Assembly (NCBI RefSeq): GCF_020080045.1
Contig: NZ_CP083451.1
Span: forward strand, 1,054,001-1,118,000
Origin: Comamonas odontotermitis
GTDB lineage: Bacteria; Pseudomonadota; Gammaproteobacteria; Burkholderiales; Burkholderiaceae_C
Length of the DNA stretch: 64,000 nt
Reading direction: 5' to 3'
Below are positions 10,201-16,381 of the stretch, one piece after another. Within the stretch, counting starts at the first letter, position 1. The number at the start of each line of letters is the position of its first letter. The notes beneath the pieces were generated by a model that was not told the origin of the DNA, made no database searches, and saw only the letters and a list, made by a program, of their open reading frames with translations. Made by a program: the position numbers and the translations under genes.

Positions 10201-10722
10201 CCGACCACGGCCATCGGTCCTTCAGCGGCACTGACCATCAATGTGACCAACACACTGCAAGCCACCAGCAGTACGCTGACCGTGGTGAAGAAAGTGAACG
10301 GTGGCCCAGCGGCTGGCTTGCCAGCAGCAATGACCTTCACCGGCGTGATCACCTGCGGTGCGCAGGCGCCGCAGAACTGGTCCGTCACCGTGGCGGCTGG
10401 CGCCACAACTGGCACAGGTACCGCGCTGCGGTTCATCGATGGTGATACCTGCAGCATCACCGAAAACACACCGTCAGCCGCGCCGGACGGATATACATGG
10501 TCCGGTGCGCCAAGCATCAGCCCCAACCCGACCACGGCCATCGGTCCTTCGACGGCACTCACCATCAATGTGACCAACACACTGGTACAGCAGGATACTG
10601 GGGGTAATCCAGGCGTGCTTGCACCCGTTCCATCATTGAATCAGTGGGCATTGATGCTGTTGTCCATTGTCCTAGTGGGATTCCCGGGAGCTGATGTCCG
10701 CCGAGCCCGTAAGACCCGCTAA
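7276..10722 (+). CDS. Giant secreted DUF11 repeat protein with IPTL-CTERM-like tail
   Basis: This protein of 1148 residues is predicted to be exported. The ATG at 7276 is preferred over the upstream TTG frame because it opens a clean signal peptide (KAKSTASAAFAICFALLWLA, cleaved at SFA/QS) behind GGAAAA. After one DUF11-type domain come three long repeats (starts 7792, 8272, 8752) sharing GGAQCPANSAF and GVGAYDNYLYSTT, then another DUF11-like domain, then three nearly identical 109-residue repeats (starts 9619, 9946, 10273) beginning TLTVVK. The C-terminus APVPSLNQWALMLLSIVLVG plus an Arg-rich tail is an IPTL-CTERM-type sorting signal. Role unknown; surface adhesin or matrix component is inference. 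Confidence 0.85.
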   Translation: MKITHLLCVLMKAKSTASAAFAICFALLWLAPTTSFAQSADLQLTKSGPSSASGGDTFTYTLVMDNNGPDAGNGATFLDTLPPGVSNVAMSCVSASAGAQCPTNLSVSNTSVSGTLLVFPNQAKVTIEVTGNFSAAGPTSLTNTATITVPAGVSDPKPDSNTSAVSTSMSYVVDLSVIKTQSPAAYTSGVPVTYTVTIANSGPAAADGARISDFLRSYAAGNYTNLVATFVSCTAGGGAQCPANSAFSNYLGVGAYDNYLYSTTVPRLPANGSLTIVYTLLPMDTVAPCGTGNGDIQNFAFVSPPSGVTDSNSNNNASSVALLKPAAPACPQVDLSVIKTQSPATYTSGVPVTYTVTVSNAGPNAANGAMIRDFMRTYGSGNYTNLVASFVSCTAAGGAQCPANSAFQNYSGVGAYDNYLYSTTIPQFPAGGSLTIVYTMTPTDVAAPCGTGNGDIQNFAFITAPAGITDSNSNNDASSVALLKPAAAACPQADLSVTKTQSPENYVSGAPVTYTITFNNAGPSAANGTSISDFLRGYGQGNATNLVASFVSCTPGGGAQCPANSAFHNYSGVGAYDNYLYSTTVPQLPSGGSLTIIYTLVATDIAAPCSSGAGDIQNFASITPPAGVTDPEGGNNNRSVALLLSCADVSVNKSVAPVTTVSGGTVTYMIDVASAGPADTSNVAFSDQLPAGFNYGSASCSTLTAPATCGPVNFDSGTRTVSSSIASIGSQGAVRFLITGTAGSTPGTYPNTAYAVVAPGVVDPIQSSNSSTVNLQIVPSSTLTVVKTVNGGPAAGLPAAMTFTGVITCGAQAPQNWSVTVAAGATTGTATALRFIDGDTCSITENTPPTAPTGYIWSGAPSISPNPTTAIGPSAALTINVTNTLQATTSTLTVVKTVSGGPATGLPAAMTFTGVITCGAQAPQSWSVTVAAGATTGTATALRFIDGDTCSITENTPPTAPTGYTWSGAPRISPNPTTAIGPSAALTINVTNTLQATSSTLTVVKKVNGGPAAGLPAAMTFTGVITCGAQAPQNWSVTVAAGATTGTGTALRFIDGDTCSITENTPSAAPDGYTWSGAPSISPNPTTAIGPSTALTINVTNTLVQQDTGGNPGVLAPVPSLNQWALMLLSIVLVGFPGADVRRARKTR
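7792..9213 (+). repeat. Three tandem ~480-bp intragenic repeats
   Basis: Repeat units begin at 7792, 8272 and 8752, so the first two are exactly 480 bases (160 codons) and the third is 462. Each encodes a DUF11-like domain opening with DLSV.KTQSP and containing the conserved block VGAYDNYLYSTT. Confidence 0.8.
9619..10587 (+). repeat. Three tandem 327-bp near-identical intragenic repeats
   Basis: The codon for the Thr of TLTVVK recurs at 9619, 9946 and 10273, giving an exact 327-base period (109 codons). The units differ only at scattered bases and share AAMTFTGVITCGAQAPQ and RFIDGDTCSITEN. The high nucleotide identity points to recent duplication or ongoing gene conversion. Confidence 0.85.
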
Positions 10723-10833
10723 GCTGGAATGGATTGGCTCGCTGCGAACAGCCAAGGAGCTGTTTGCAGATTTGAGCTCGACTCTGGATGCGATTCGGCC
10801 AATGTCGCTGCGGGACCTGTGCCAGTTCTAATG

Positions 10834-10861
10834 AGCCGTCAGCCTTGCAAAGCTGGCGGCT
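10834..10861. repeat. Stem-loop between DUF11 gene and convergent membrane-protein gene
   Basis: Arms agccgtcagc (10834-10843) and gctggcggct (10852-10861) pair at 9 of 10 positions around an 8-base loop. No T-run follows, so it is at best a weak terminator for one of the convergent genes. The remaining bases from 10723 to 10997 show nothing else I can support. Confidence 0.3.
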
Positions 10862-10997
10862 TGCCGGTAGGCAGCCCCACCGCAATGCCCGATGTTGATT
10901 GCCAATGGCAATCTCTGCCTTGTCTGCTGATGCAGTTCAACAGCCGTATCGGGGAATGGGGGCCCATCACTGAATATCGGGCAGCCATTCTGAGCCA

Positions 10998-11231
10998 TCA
11001 TGGGAAGCTCAAGTCCAAGCCAAGCATCCTCATCAGGGTGAGCGTGACGAGCCCCAGGCCGAGGAGTGCTAGTGCGAAGACTGCCACCACCATGCTGCCT
11101 GCACGTAGCACGGCGCGCTTGTCCTTTCCCTTTGTTCCTTGGTCGTAGTGCCACTTGATGGCAAAGAACATGCATGTGCCGAACATGAGAACCTTGAAGG
11201 TAACGAAGACTATGGGGATCCAATCGATCAT
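10998..11231 (-). CDS. Small two-helix membrane protein, hypothetical
   Basis: This is a 77-residue protein with two clear transmembrane segments (IPIVFVTFKVLMFGTCMFFAI and VVAVFALALLGLGLVTLTL) joined by a basic cytoplasmic-type loop (KGKDKRAVLR). I start it at the ATG at 11231, behind GGAA; a GTG ten codons further upstream would add ten polar residues. It is divergent from the MocR regulator gene, so it may be controlled by it, but I see no evidence beyond adjacency. I do not recognise a named family. Confidence 0.55.
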   Translation of the reverse strand: MIDWIPIVFVTFKVLMFGTCMFFAIKWHYDQGTKGKDKRAVLRAGSMVVAVFALALLGLGLVTLTLMRMLGLDLSFP

Positions 11232-11407
11232 TTTGAATATTTCCGGCCTGTGATCTGACACTATCTATCGTGAAGAGCACTGCTTCCCAGAGGAACGCGG
11301 TGAAACGCCAACGACCACCATGCAAGGATGGGGCTGCTGCACGTTCTGATGCATATTACTTACAAGCAATTTCCATACATGGAGACAAATTGTCCCAGTC
11401 GAAAACC

Positions 11408-12793
11408 ATGCGAGATGAAAATTTGCCAGGCTGGTTGCCGCGATTGGCCGCGCACGGCGGGCCACGTTTTTTGCAGATTGCGGATGCGTTGCAGGCGGCA
11501 CTGGTAGAAGGGGTGCTAAAGCCGGGTGACCGGCTGCTTCCGCAGCGCCAGTTGGCAGCACTTCTGGAAGTGGATTTGACGACGGTTACACGCGCATACG
11601 ACGAGGCCAGGCGCCGTAACCTGCTGGAGGGCCGCGGCGCTCGAGGAACCTATGTTGCGGCGCCGAAAGTCGAATTGACCTCGATCATTGACTTGAGCAT
11701 GAATACCCCGCCGCCGCCAGATGACGTGGATTTTGACGACATGTTGAAGCAAGGGTTGTCGCAAGTATTGATGCGGGCAGATACCAACTTGCTGATGACT
11801 TACCACTTGGGCGGGGGAAGCGACTCCGACCGCAAGGCTGGAGCCAAATGGCTTGAACCAATGTTTGGACATCTGGATTCTGGGCAGCTTGTCGTCTGTC
11901 CAGGTGCGCAAGCGGCGATCGCTGCATTGATCCTTGCGCTGACGGAACCTGGCGACGCGATCCTGGCAGAAGCTGCGAGCTATCCTGGCTTGCGGGCCGC
12001 AGTGGCTCAATTCGACCGGCGCATCATTGCAGTGGAGGCGGATGAGTGTGGGATGGTGCCCGAAATGCTGGAGCAAGCGTGCCGTCTGCACAAGCCTGGG
12101 CTGGTCTACCTCAATCCGACGTTGCAAAACCCGACCGCCGTTACTATTCCAGAACACCGGCGCAGGCAAATCGCCGGCATCGCCAAGCGGTGCCAGGTGC
12201 GCATCGTCGAGGACGATCCCTACTGGCTCCTCGCCAATTCCCCGCCGCCACCCATTGCCACGTTTGCCCCGGAGCAGGTGTACTACATCTCGACCTTGTC
12301 GAAATGCCTGACACCCGGCTTGCGTGTGGCCTTCGTGTTGATACCTGACCTGCAAGAGCGCGAACGCTTCCTGGTCGCGCTGAGGTCATTTGCGCTGATG
12401 GACGCTCCTCTGATGGCCGCACTGGCCACTCAGTGGATTCTTGATGGTTCGGCTGACAGATTGATGGATGGGGTGCGCAAAGAAGCGCGTCTACGCCATC
12501 GGATGGCGCGGGATATTCTGGCCGGTCGATACGATGGCGCTGGAGATGGCCTGCATGTATGGCTGGAGTTGCCGGGCTATTGGAGTTCTGCCCAGCTTGC
12601 GCGCGCGGCTGGCAGCGAGGGTATCGCAGTCACACCGGCAGAGGCGTTCGCAACGGGGAGTGGATCCGTGAACGCAATTCGGATCTCCTTGGGTTGCATC
12701 AAGGACCGGAGACGCTTGCAGGCGGGCATTCAACGGCTGTCTCATCTGCTTGCACGGCGGCCCGAGTCGTTCGGTGCCGATTTGAACATGTAG
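11408..12793 (+). CDS. MocR-type (GntR-aminotransferase) transcriptional regulator
   Basis: The 461-residue product has an N-terminal GntR-type winged helix (about 10-80; LKPGDRLLPQRQLAALLEVD then TTVTRAYDEA) fused to a fold-type I aminotransferase domain. The PLP-domain signatures are present: the NPTLQNPT motif, VEDDPYW with its Asp and Tyr, and STLSKCLTPGLR with the PLP-binding lysine. MocR proteins use PLP or its aldimines as effector instead of catalysing transamination, and usually control PLP, GABA or amino-acid genes. The ATG at 11408 is chosen because the upstream extension is unlike the family. A short palindrome gacaaattgtc just before it may be an operator. The target is unknown; the nearest candidate is the divergent small membrane protein. 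Confidence 0.85.
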   Translation: MRDENLPGWLPRLAAHGGPRFLQIADALQAALVEGVLKPGDRLLPQRQLAALLEVDLTTVTRAYDEARRRNLLEGRGARGTYVAAPKVELTSIIDLSMNTPPPPDDVDFDDMLKQGLSQVLMRADTNLLMTYHLGGGSDSDRKAGAKWLEPMFGHLDSGQLVVCPGAQAAIAALILALTEPGDAILAEAASYPGLRAAVAQFDRRIIAVEADECGMVPEMLEQACRLHKPGLVYLNPTLQNPTAVTIPEHRRRQIAGIAKRCQVRIVEDDPYWLLANSPPPPIATFAPEQVYYISTLSKCLTPGLRVAFVLIPDLQERERFLVALRSFALMDAPLMAALATQWILDGSADRLMDGVRKEARLRHRMARDILAGRYDGAGDGLHVWLELPGYWSSAQLARAAGSEGIAVTPAEAFATGSGSVNAIRISLGCIKDRRRLQAGIQRLSHLLARRPESFGADLNM

Positions 12794-12842
12794 ATCTCCG
12801 ATTCATTGCAGCGAATCGTGTGTCCGAGGCACTTGGTAATAT

Positions 12843-12876
12843 GCAAAAAAAAGCGCCCTCCAGGGGAGGGCGCTTG
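12843..12876 (-). terminator. Rho-independent terminator of infA
   Basis: An 11-bp perfect stem (aagcgccctcc 12851-12861 / ggagggcgctt 12865-12875) is followed on the minus strand by a run of eight T. It starts just after the infA stop codon. Confidence 0.9.
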
Positions 12877-12881
12877 CATGT

Positions 12882-13148
12882 TCACCGTTTGCGGAAATTC
12901 TTCGACCCCGTGGCAGGGCTCGATCGAGGCGCCAGGTGCCGGAAGGTGATCCGCCCTTTGGTTAAATCATAGGGGGACATTTCAACGGTTACGTTGTCTC
13001 CGGCAATGATCTTGATCCGGTGTTTTCTCATCTTGCCGCCCGTGTACGCAACCAGCGAATGGCCGTTATCAAGATTCACTCGATACCGTGCATCAGGAAG
13101 AATTTCTTCGATCTTCCCCTGCATTTCAATTAGGTCTTCTTTGCTCAA
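12882..13148 (-). CDS. infA: Translation initiation factor IF-1
   Basis: This 88-residue protein is an S1/OB-fold IF-1, which binds the ribosomal A site with IF-2 and IF-3 during initiation. The typical sequence [20 protein letters not shown], the [10 protein letters not shown] loop and the [10 protein letters not shown] end are all visible. It is about 16 residues longer than the standard 72-residue IF-1 because of a basic tail ([13 protein letters not shown]). Betaproteobacteria often carry such a longer second copy outside the ribosomal-protein cluster, and no ribosomal-protein genes lie here, so this is probably that paralogue (inference). It is followed by a strong terminator. Confidence 0.95.
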   Translation of the reverse strand: MSKEDLIEMQGKIEEILPDARYRVNLDNGHSLVAYTGGKMRKHRIKIIAGDNVTVEMSPYDLTKGRITFRHLAPRSSPATGSKNFRKR

Positions 13149-13176
13149 TGGATATCCTTAATGATGGCCTGGGGCC

Positions 13177-13401
13177 TTATTTCATGAGGGCAAGATGAAT
13201 GCCTTCATGCCTGGCATGGTCGACCGCCTCCTGAGCTGTCTCAAATAGCCTGGAGAAGGTGTACACGGTGTCTTGAGCGAGTGAGCCTTGGCCGGATTTC
13301 AGTGATACGGCAGACTTGAATTTGCCATCAGCCTGCTTGCAAACTCCTGGCGAGATGAAATAGCGAGATATTTTTTGGGTGTTTTTGATAAATTTAAACA
13401 T
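13177..13401 (-). CDS. Small hypothetical protein upstream of infA
   Basis: This 74-residue protein begins MFKFIKNTQKISRYFISPGV. The ATG at 13401 has GGAG 9 bases upstream and is preferred over an ATG seven codons earlier with no ribosome site. It is basic at the N-terminus and has no transmembrane segment. The C-terminal part (FSRLFETAQEAVDHARHEGI) looks like a small alpha/beta domain. It is co-directional with infA with a 28-base gap, so the two may be co-transcribed. I do not recognise a named family. Confidence 0.55.
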   Translation of the reverse strand: MFKFIKNTQKISRYFISPGVCKQADGKFKSAVSLKSGQGSLAQDTVYTFSRLFETAQEAVDHARHEGIHLALMK

Positions 13402-13618
13402 GGATGCGCACTCCACATACATTTCAGTGGAGTTCTGTGCGCCAGAAATAAAAACAGAAATACGGAAAAGCCGAACCTAGGAATTTATTATGGCTTGTAG
13501 CTTGCCTAGGACAGTGCGCGAGGAGGGCGTGAGAAACCCAGCACTGAATTAGATCGAATCAGGGGGCAAGCATGCCCAGATCTGCGGCTCAGTCTATCAC
13601 AGATGTCAAATATGTGCT

Positions 13619-13650
13619 TTTGGACTGCCGCTGCTCAGGAGCAGTCCAAA
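13619..13650. repeat. Second copy of the 26-bp palindromic element
   Basis: The arms tttggactgc (13619-13628) and gcagtccaaa (13641-13650) are perfectly complementary. The 26 bases 13622-13647 align with 6670-6695 at 21 of 26 positions, including the centre TCAGG. It lies in the gap upstream of arsR and has no T-run, so it is a repeated intergenic palindrome and not a simple terminator. Confidence 0.55.
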
Positions 13651-13696
13651 TGCGGCTGGGTGCTCGCACATCAACCACAGGTAATCTTGAAAGGAC

Positions 13697-13725
13697 TTGC
13701 AATGTCGCATGCTTTGCTCAATAAT
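13697..13725 (+). promoter_or_regulatory. Predicted arsR operon promoter
   Basis: TTGCAA (13697-13702) and AATAAT (13720-13725) are spaced by 17 bases. The -10 box lies inside the left arm of the ArsR-type operator, as expected for repression by steric block. Confidence 0.55.
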
Positions 13726-13746
13726 TCAATAAAAGTTGAATTGTTG
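13719..13746. promoter_or_regulatory. ArsR operator (imperfect inverted repeat)
   Basis: The arms caataattcaa (13719-13729) and ttgaattgttg (13736-13746) match at 10 of 11 positions with a 6-base spacer. The site overlaps the predicted -10 box and ends four bases before the arsR start codon. TTCAA/TTGAA-type palindromes are typical of ArsR/SmtB operators. Confidence 0.65.
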
Positions 13747-13750
13747 AAAT

Positions 13751-14074
13751 ATGAAAGAACCTCAAGTCATCCGCTCCCTTGCAGCCCTGGCCCAGGAGGC
13801 TCGCTTGCGCGCCTTCCGTGCGTTGGTCGTCGCGGGTCCTGAAGGCTTGACACCCAGCGTACTGGCGGAGCAGTTGGGCATTGCCGCCAACACCTTGTCG
13901 TTCCATCTCAAGGAGTTGACCAATGCCGAGCTTATTACCCAGGAGCGTCAGGGGCGCAATCTGGTGTATCGCGCTTCGTTCGAGACCATGAATTCCCTGC
14001 TTGGCTACCTCACAGAAAACTGCTGCCAGGGCGCTGCCTGCGGCCCTGCTTCTGTCACATCCTGCAATTGCTGA
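13751..14074 (+). CDS. arsR: ArsR-family arsenic-responsive repressor
   Basis: This 107-residue winged-helix protein of the ArsR/SmtB family contains LAEQLGIAANTLSFHLKELT as its recognition helix region (about 39-58). It lacks the CxC pair within the DNA-binding helix of the plasmid R773 type. Instead it has C-terminal cysteines C91, C92 and C97 plus two at the end, like the As(III) site described for the Acidithiobacillus ferrooxidans ArsR type. It is first in a four-gene operon with gaps of 5-11 bases, and the operator over its own promoter implies autoregulation released by arsenite. The start codon has no strong ribosome site. Confidence 0.92.
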   Translation: MKEPQVIRSLAALAQEARLRAFRALVVAGPEGLTPSVLAEQLGIAANTLSFHLKELTNAELITQERQGRNLVYRASFETMNSLLGYLTENCCQGAACGPASVTSCNC

Positions 14075-14083
14075 AGGACAACA

Positions 14084-14137
14084 CAATGAAGCGCTTTCAC
14101 GTTCACATGCCAATGAAGCGCTTTCACGTTCACATGC
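14084..14137 (+). repeat. Perfect 27-bp tandem duplication at the arsI start
   Basis: The bases 14084-14110 and 14111-14137 are identical. The unit contains the start codon and encodes MKRFHVHMP, so the duplication is in frame and adds nine residues and a second ATG (14113) to the protein. Confidence 0.9.
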
Positions 14138-14610
14138 ACGTCGATGACCTGCCCCAGAACATCGCTTTCTATTCCCGGCTCTTTGGTGCCGGGCCCACCC
14201 GCGTGGAAAGCGACTACGCCAAGTGGATGCTGGAAGACCCGCGCGTCAATTTCGCCATCTCCACCCGTGGCCATGCCAGGGCAGGACTCGATCACCTGGG
14301 CTTCCAGGTCGATGATGCAGCCGAACTGGGTGCACTCAAGGCCCGGGCAGAAGCGGCCGACATGGCAATGCTCGATGAAGGCGAAACCACCTGCTGTTAT
14401 GCCCGCAGTGAAAAGCACTGGATCACCGATCCGCAAGGGGTGGCCTGGGAGCATTTTCATTCGCTGGGTAGCATCCCGGTGTTCAACGAGTCGGTAGCTT
14501 GTGCACCTGCTGCGGTTGCCTGCTGCCCAACTGCAATCGCCACCCCTGCTGCTGCATCCAGTTGCTGCGAGCCTCGCGCCACGGCCCACACCGCAAAGGC
14601 TTGCTGCTGA
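14086..14610 (+). CDS. arsI: ArsI/CadI-type glyoxalase-fold metalloenzyme (C-As lyase-like)
   Basis: This 174-residue protein is a vicinal-oxygen-chelate (glyoxalase/dioxygenase) fold member. ArsI enzymes cleave the C-As bond of trivalent organoarsenicals; the close relative CadI is a cadmium-induced protein. Candidate metal ligands are H16 (or H14), H70 in GLDHLGF and E122 in WEHFH, and the vicinal pair C103-C104 fits the As(III)-binding site. The C-terminus is rich in Cys pairs (ACAP, ACCP, SCCEP, KACC). Translation should begin at 14086, with GAAGGA 7 bases upstream. The first nine residues are an exact duplicate of the next nine, which is unusual. Substrate (organoarsenical versus cadmium) cannot be told from sequence. 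Confidence 0.82.
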   Translation: MKRFHVHMPMKRFHVHMHVDDLPQNIAFYSRLFGAGPTRVESDYAKWMLEDPRVNFAISTRGHARAGLDHLGFQVDDAAELGALKARAEAADMAMLDEGETTCCYARSEKHWITDPQGVAWEHFHSLGSIPVFNESVACAPAAVACCPTAIATPAAASSCCEPRATAHTAKACC

Positions 14611-14616
14611 ACCACC

Positions 14617-15123
14617 ATGACAAATGCCGTCTCTCCCCTAAATGTGCTGTTCCTGTGCACCCACAATTCGGCACGCAGTATCCTGGCCGAGGCCTTGCTC
14701 AATGACATGGGCCAAGGTCGCTTCAAGGCCTATTCAGCGGGCAGCAGCCCTCGCGAGAACCAGCAACCCAACCCCCTGGGCTTGGAAGTACTGCAGCGCG
14801 CAGGTATTGCCGTGGAAGGCCTGCGTAGCAAGAGCTGGGACGAATTCACCGGACCTGATGCGCCTCAGATGGACTTGGTGATTACCGTGTGCGACAACGC
14901 CAAGGGCGAGATGTGCCCCATATGGCCTGGCCATCCGGCTACGGCGCATTGGGGGTACGCTGATCCTTCCGAAGGCGATGCGCCGCCCGAGGTGAAGCGG
15001 GAGTCCTTCAGGCAAACCATGCTCCAGATGCGACAACGCTTGGAGCTGTTGGTGAACCTGCCTGCTGACAAGTTCCACCAGGCGGCCTTGCAGAACACGG
15101 CACGCGAACTCTCCACACACTGA
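14617..15123 (+). CDS. arsC: Arsenate reductase, low-molecular-weight phosphatase type
   Basis: This 168-residue cytoplasmic enzyme reduces arsenate to arsenite. The P-loop CTHNSARS (C14-S21) supplies the nucleophilic Cys and the anion-binding Arg. Two further cysteines, C92 and C100 in the segment VCDNAKGEMC, are placed like the redox relay of thioredoxin-coupled ArsC, so that coupling is likely. The C-terminal extension after about residue 140 is longer than in the shortest family members. It sits six bases after arsI and five bases before acr3, in the usual order for converting arsenate to the exported form. Confidence 0.93.
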   Translation: MTNAVSPLNVLFLCTHNSARSILAEALLNDMGQGRFKAYSAGSSPRENQQPNPLGLEVLQRAGIAVEGLRSKSWDEFTGPDAPQMDLVITVCDNAKGEMCPIWPGHPATAHWGYADPSEGDAPPEVKRESFRQTMLQMRQRLELLVNLPADKFHQAALQNTARELSTH

Positions 15124-15128
15124 ACGCC

Positions 15129-16193
15129 ATGAACCAAACCTGTGACGCTGCCTCACTGCAGGCTGGCAGTTCTTCGATGAGCGTCTTCGAACGCTACCTC
15201 TCGCTCTGGGTGTTCCTGTGCATCGTTGCCGGCATTGCCTTGGGTCACCTGTTGCCTGGCCTGTTCCGGGCCGTCGGTGCCATGGAGGTGGCCCAGGTCA
15301 ATTTGCCGGTGGGCCTGCTGATCTGGGTAATGATCATCCCCATGCTGGTCAAAGTGGATTTTGGCGCGCTGGGCGAGGTGCGCCACCACATGAAGGGCAT
15401 CGGCGTTACCTTGTTCGTGAACTGGTTGGTCAAACCATTCTCCATGGCCTTGCTTGGCTGGGTATTCATTCGCCATGCGTTTGCGCCGTGGCTTCCGGCT
15501 GAGCAGATTGACAGTTACATCGCCGGGTTGATCCTGCTGGCTGCAGCCCCGTGCACGGCCATGGTATTTGTCTGGAGCCGTCTTACCGGGGGTGATCCGC
15601 TGTTCACGCTGTCACAGGTTGCCCTTAACGACGCGATCATGGTCGTCGCGTTCGCTCCTCTGGTGGGTTTGCTGTTGGGTCTGTCGGCCATCACAGTACC
15701 TTGGGCAACACTGCTGGTATCGGTGCTGCTCTACATCGTGGTGCCTGTGGCCCTTGCGCAGTGGCTGCGCCGTAGGTTGCTGGTCAAAGGGCAAGCGCGA
15801 TTTGATCGTGTGCTGGCGGCCATCAGCCCCTGGTCGATGGTGGCGCTGCTGGCAACCCTGGTGTTGCTGTTCGCCTTCCAGGGCAACGCCATCTTGCAGC
15901 AGCCGCTGGTAATTGCGCTGCTGGCCGTGCCGATCCTGATTCAGGTGTTCTTCAACTCGGCCTTGGCCTACTGGCTGAACCGCGCGGTGGGCGAAAAGCA
16001 CAGCATCGCCTGCCCATCGGCCCTGATCGGTGCGTCCAATTTCTTCGAGCTGGCGGTGGCCGCAGCCATCAGCCTGTTCGGCTTGCAATCGGGTGCAGCT
16101 TTGGCCACCGTCGTAGGCGTGTTGATTGAAGTTCCGGTCATGCTGCTGGTCGTCCGCGTAGTGAACCGGACACGGGGCTGGTACGAAGCATAG
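15129..16193 (+). CDS. acr3: Acr3-type arsenite efflux permease
   Basis: This 354-residue inner-membrane protein has about ten hydrophobic helices and belongs to the ACR3/BASS family, which exports arsenite using the proton gradient. Recognisable blocks are LSLWVFLCIVAGIALGHLLP near the N-terminus and AAAPCTAMVFVWSRLTGGDP with the conserved Cys needed for arsenite transport. It is the last gene of the ars operon. It is unrelated to ArsB, which is longer and of another family. An alternative start at the internal Met before SVFERYLSLW would remove a 16-residue polar leader. Confidence 0.93.
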   Translation: MNQTCDAASLQAGSSSMSVFERYLSLWVFLCIVAGIALGHLLPGLFRAVGAMEVAQVNLPVGLLIWVMIIPMLVKVDFGALGEVRHHMKGIGVTLFVNWLVKPFSMALLGWVFIRHAFAPWLPAEQIDSYIAGLILLAAAPCTAMVFVWSRLTGGDPLFTLSQVALNDAIMVVAFAPLVGLLLGLSAITVPWATLLVSVLLYIVVPVALAQWLRRRLLVKGQARFDRVLAAISPWSMVALLATLVLLFAFQGNAILQQPLVIALLAVPILIQVFFNSALAYWLNRAVGEKHSIACPSALIGASNFFELAVAAAISLFGLQSGAALATVVGVLIEVPVMLLVVRVVNRTRGWYEA

Positions 16194-16381
16194 GTGTCGC
16201 CGGGCTCGTGCTAGGGGCTTTCGGTACCAGCCATTGCGACGGGGCATGACCCTCGGCTTGAGGCGCCCGTCTACCCTTTTCTGAACTTCAACGGTATGAT
16301 CCCGCAAGAGCTAACCCGGGTATCGACGGGTATCAAACCCACTCGGCGGTTTGGAGTTGTGTGCTCTGGCAGGAGACAACG

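Larger units (their letters stand above)
13402..13750. other. Intergenic region between infA unit and ars operon
   Basis: This gap separates divergent transcription units. It contains two CCTAGG hexamers (13476-13481 and 13505-13510), a 26-bp palindrome (13622-13647), and the arsR promoter and operator next to 13751. No coding sequence is supported. Confidence 0.6.

Noticed and set aside
9534..10580. Minus-strand frame of 348 codons with internal repeats
   Set aside because: The repeats simply mirror the 327-bp repeats of the plus-strand DUF11 gene.
9619..10587. CRISPR-like array
   Set aside because: The repeats are 327 bases long, coding and contiguous without spacers; no cas genes are present.
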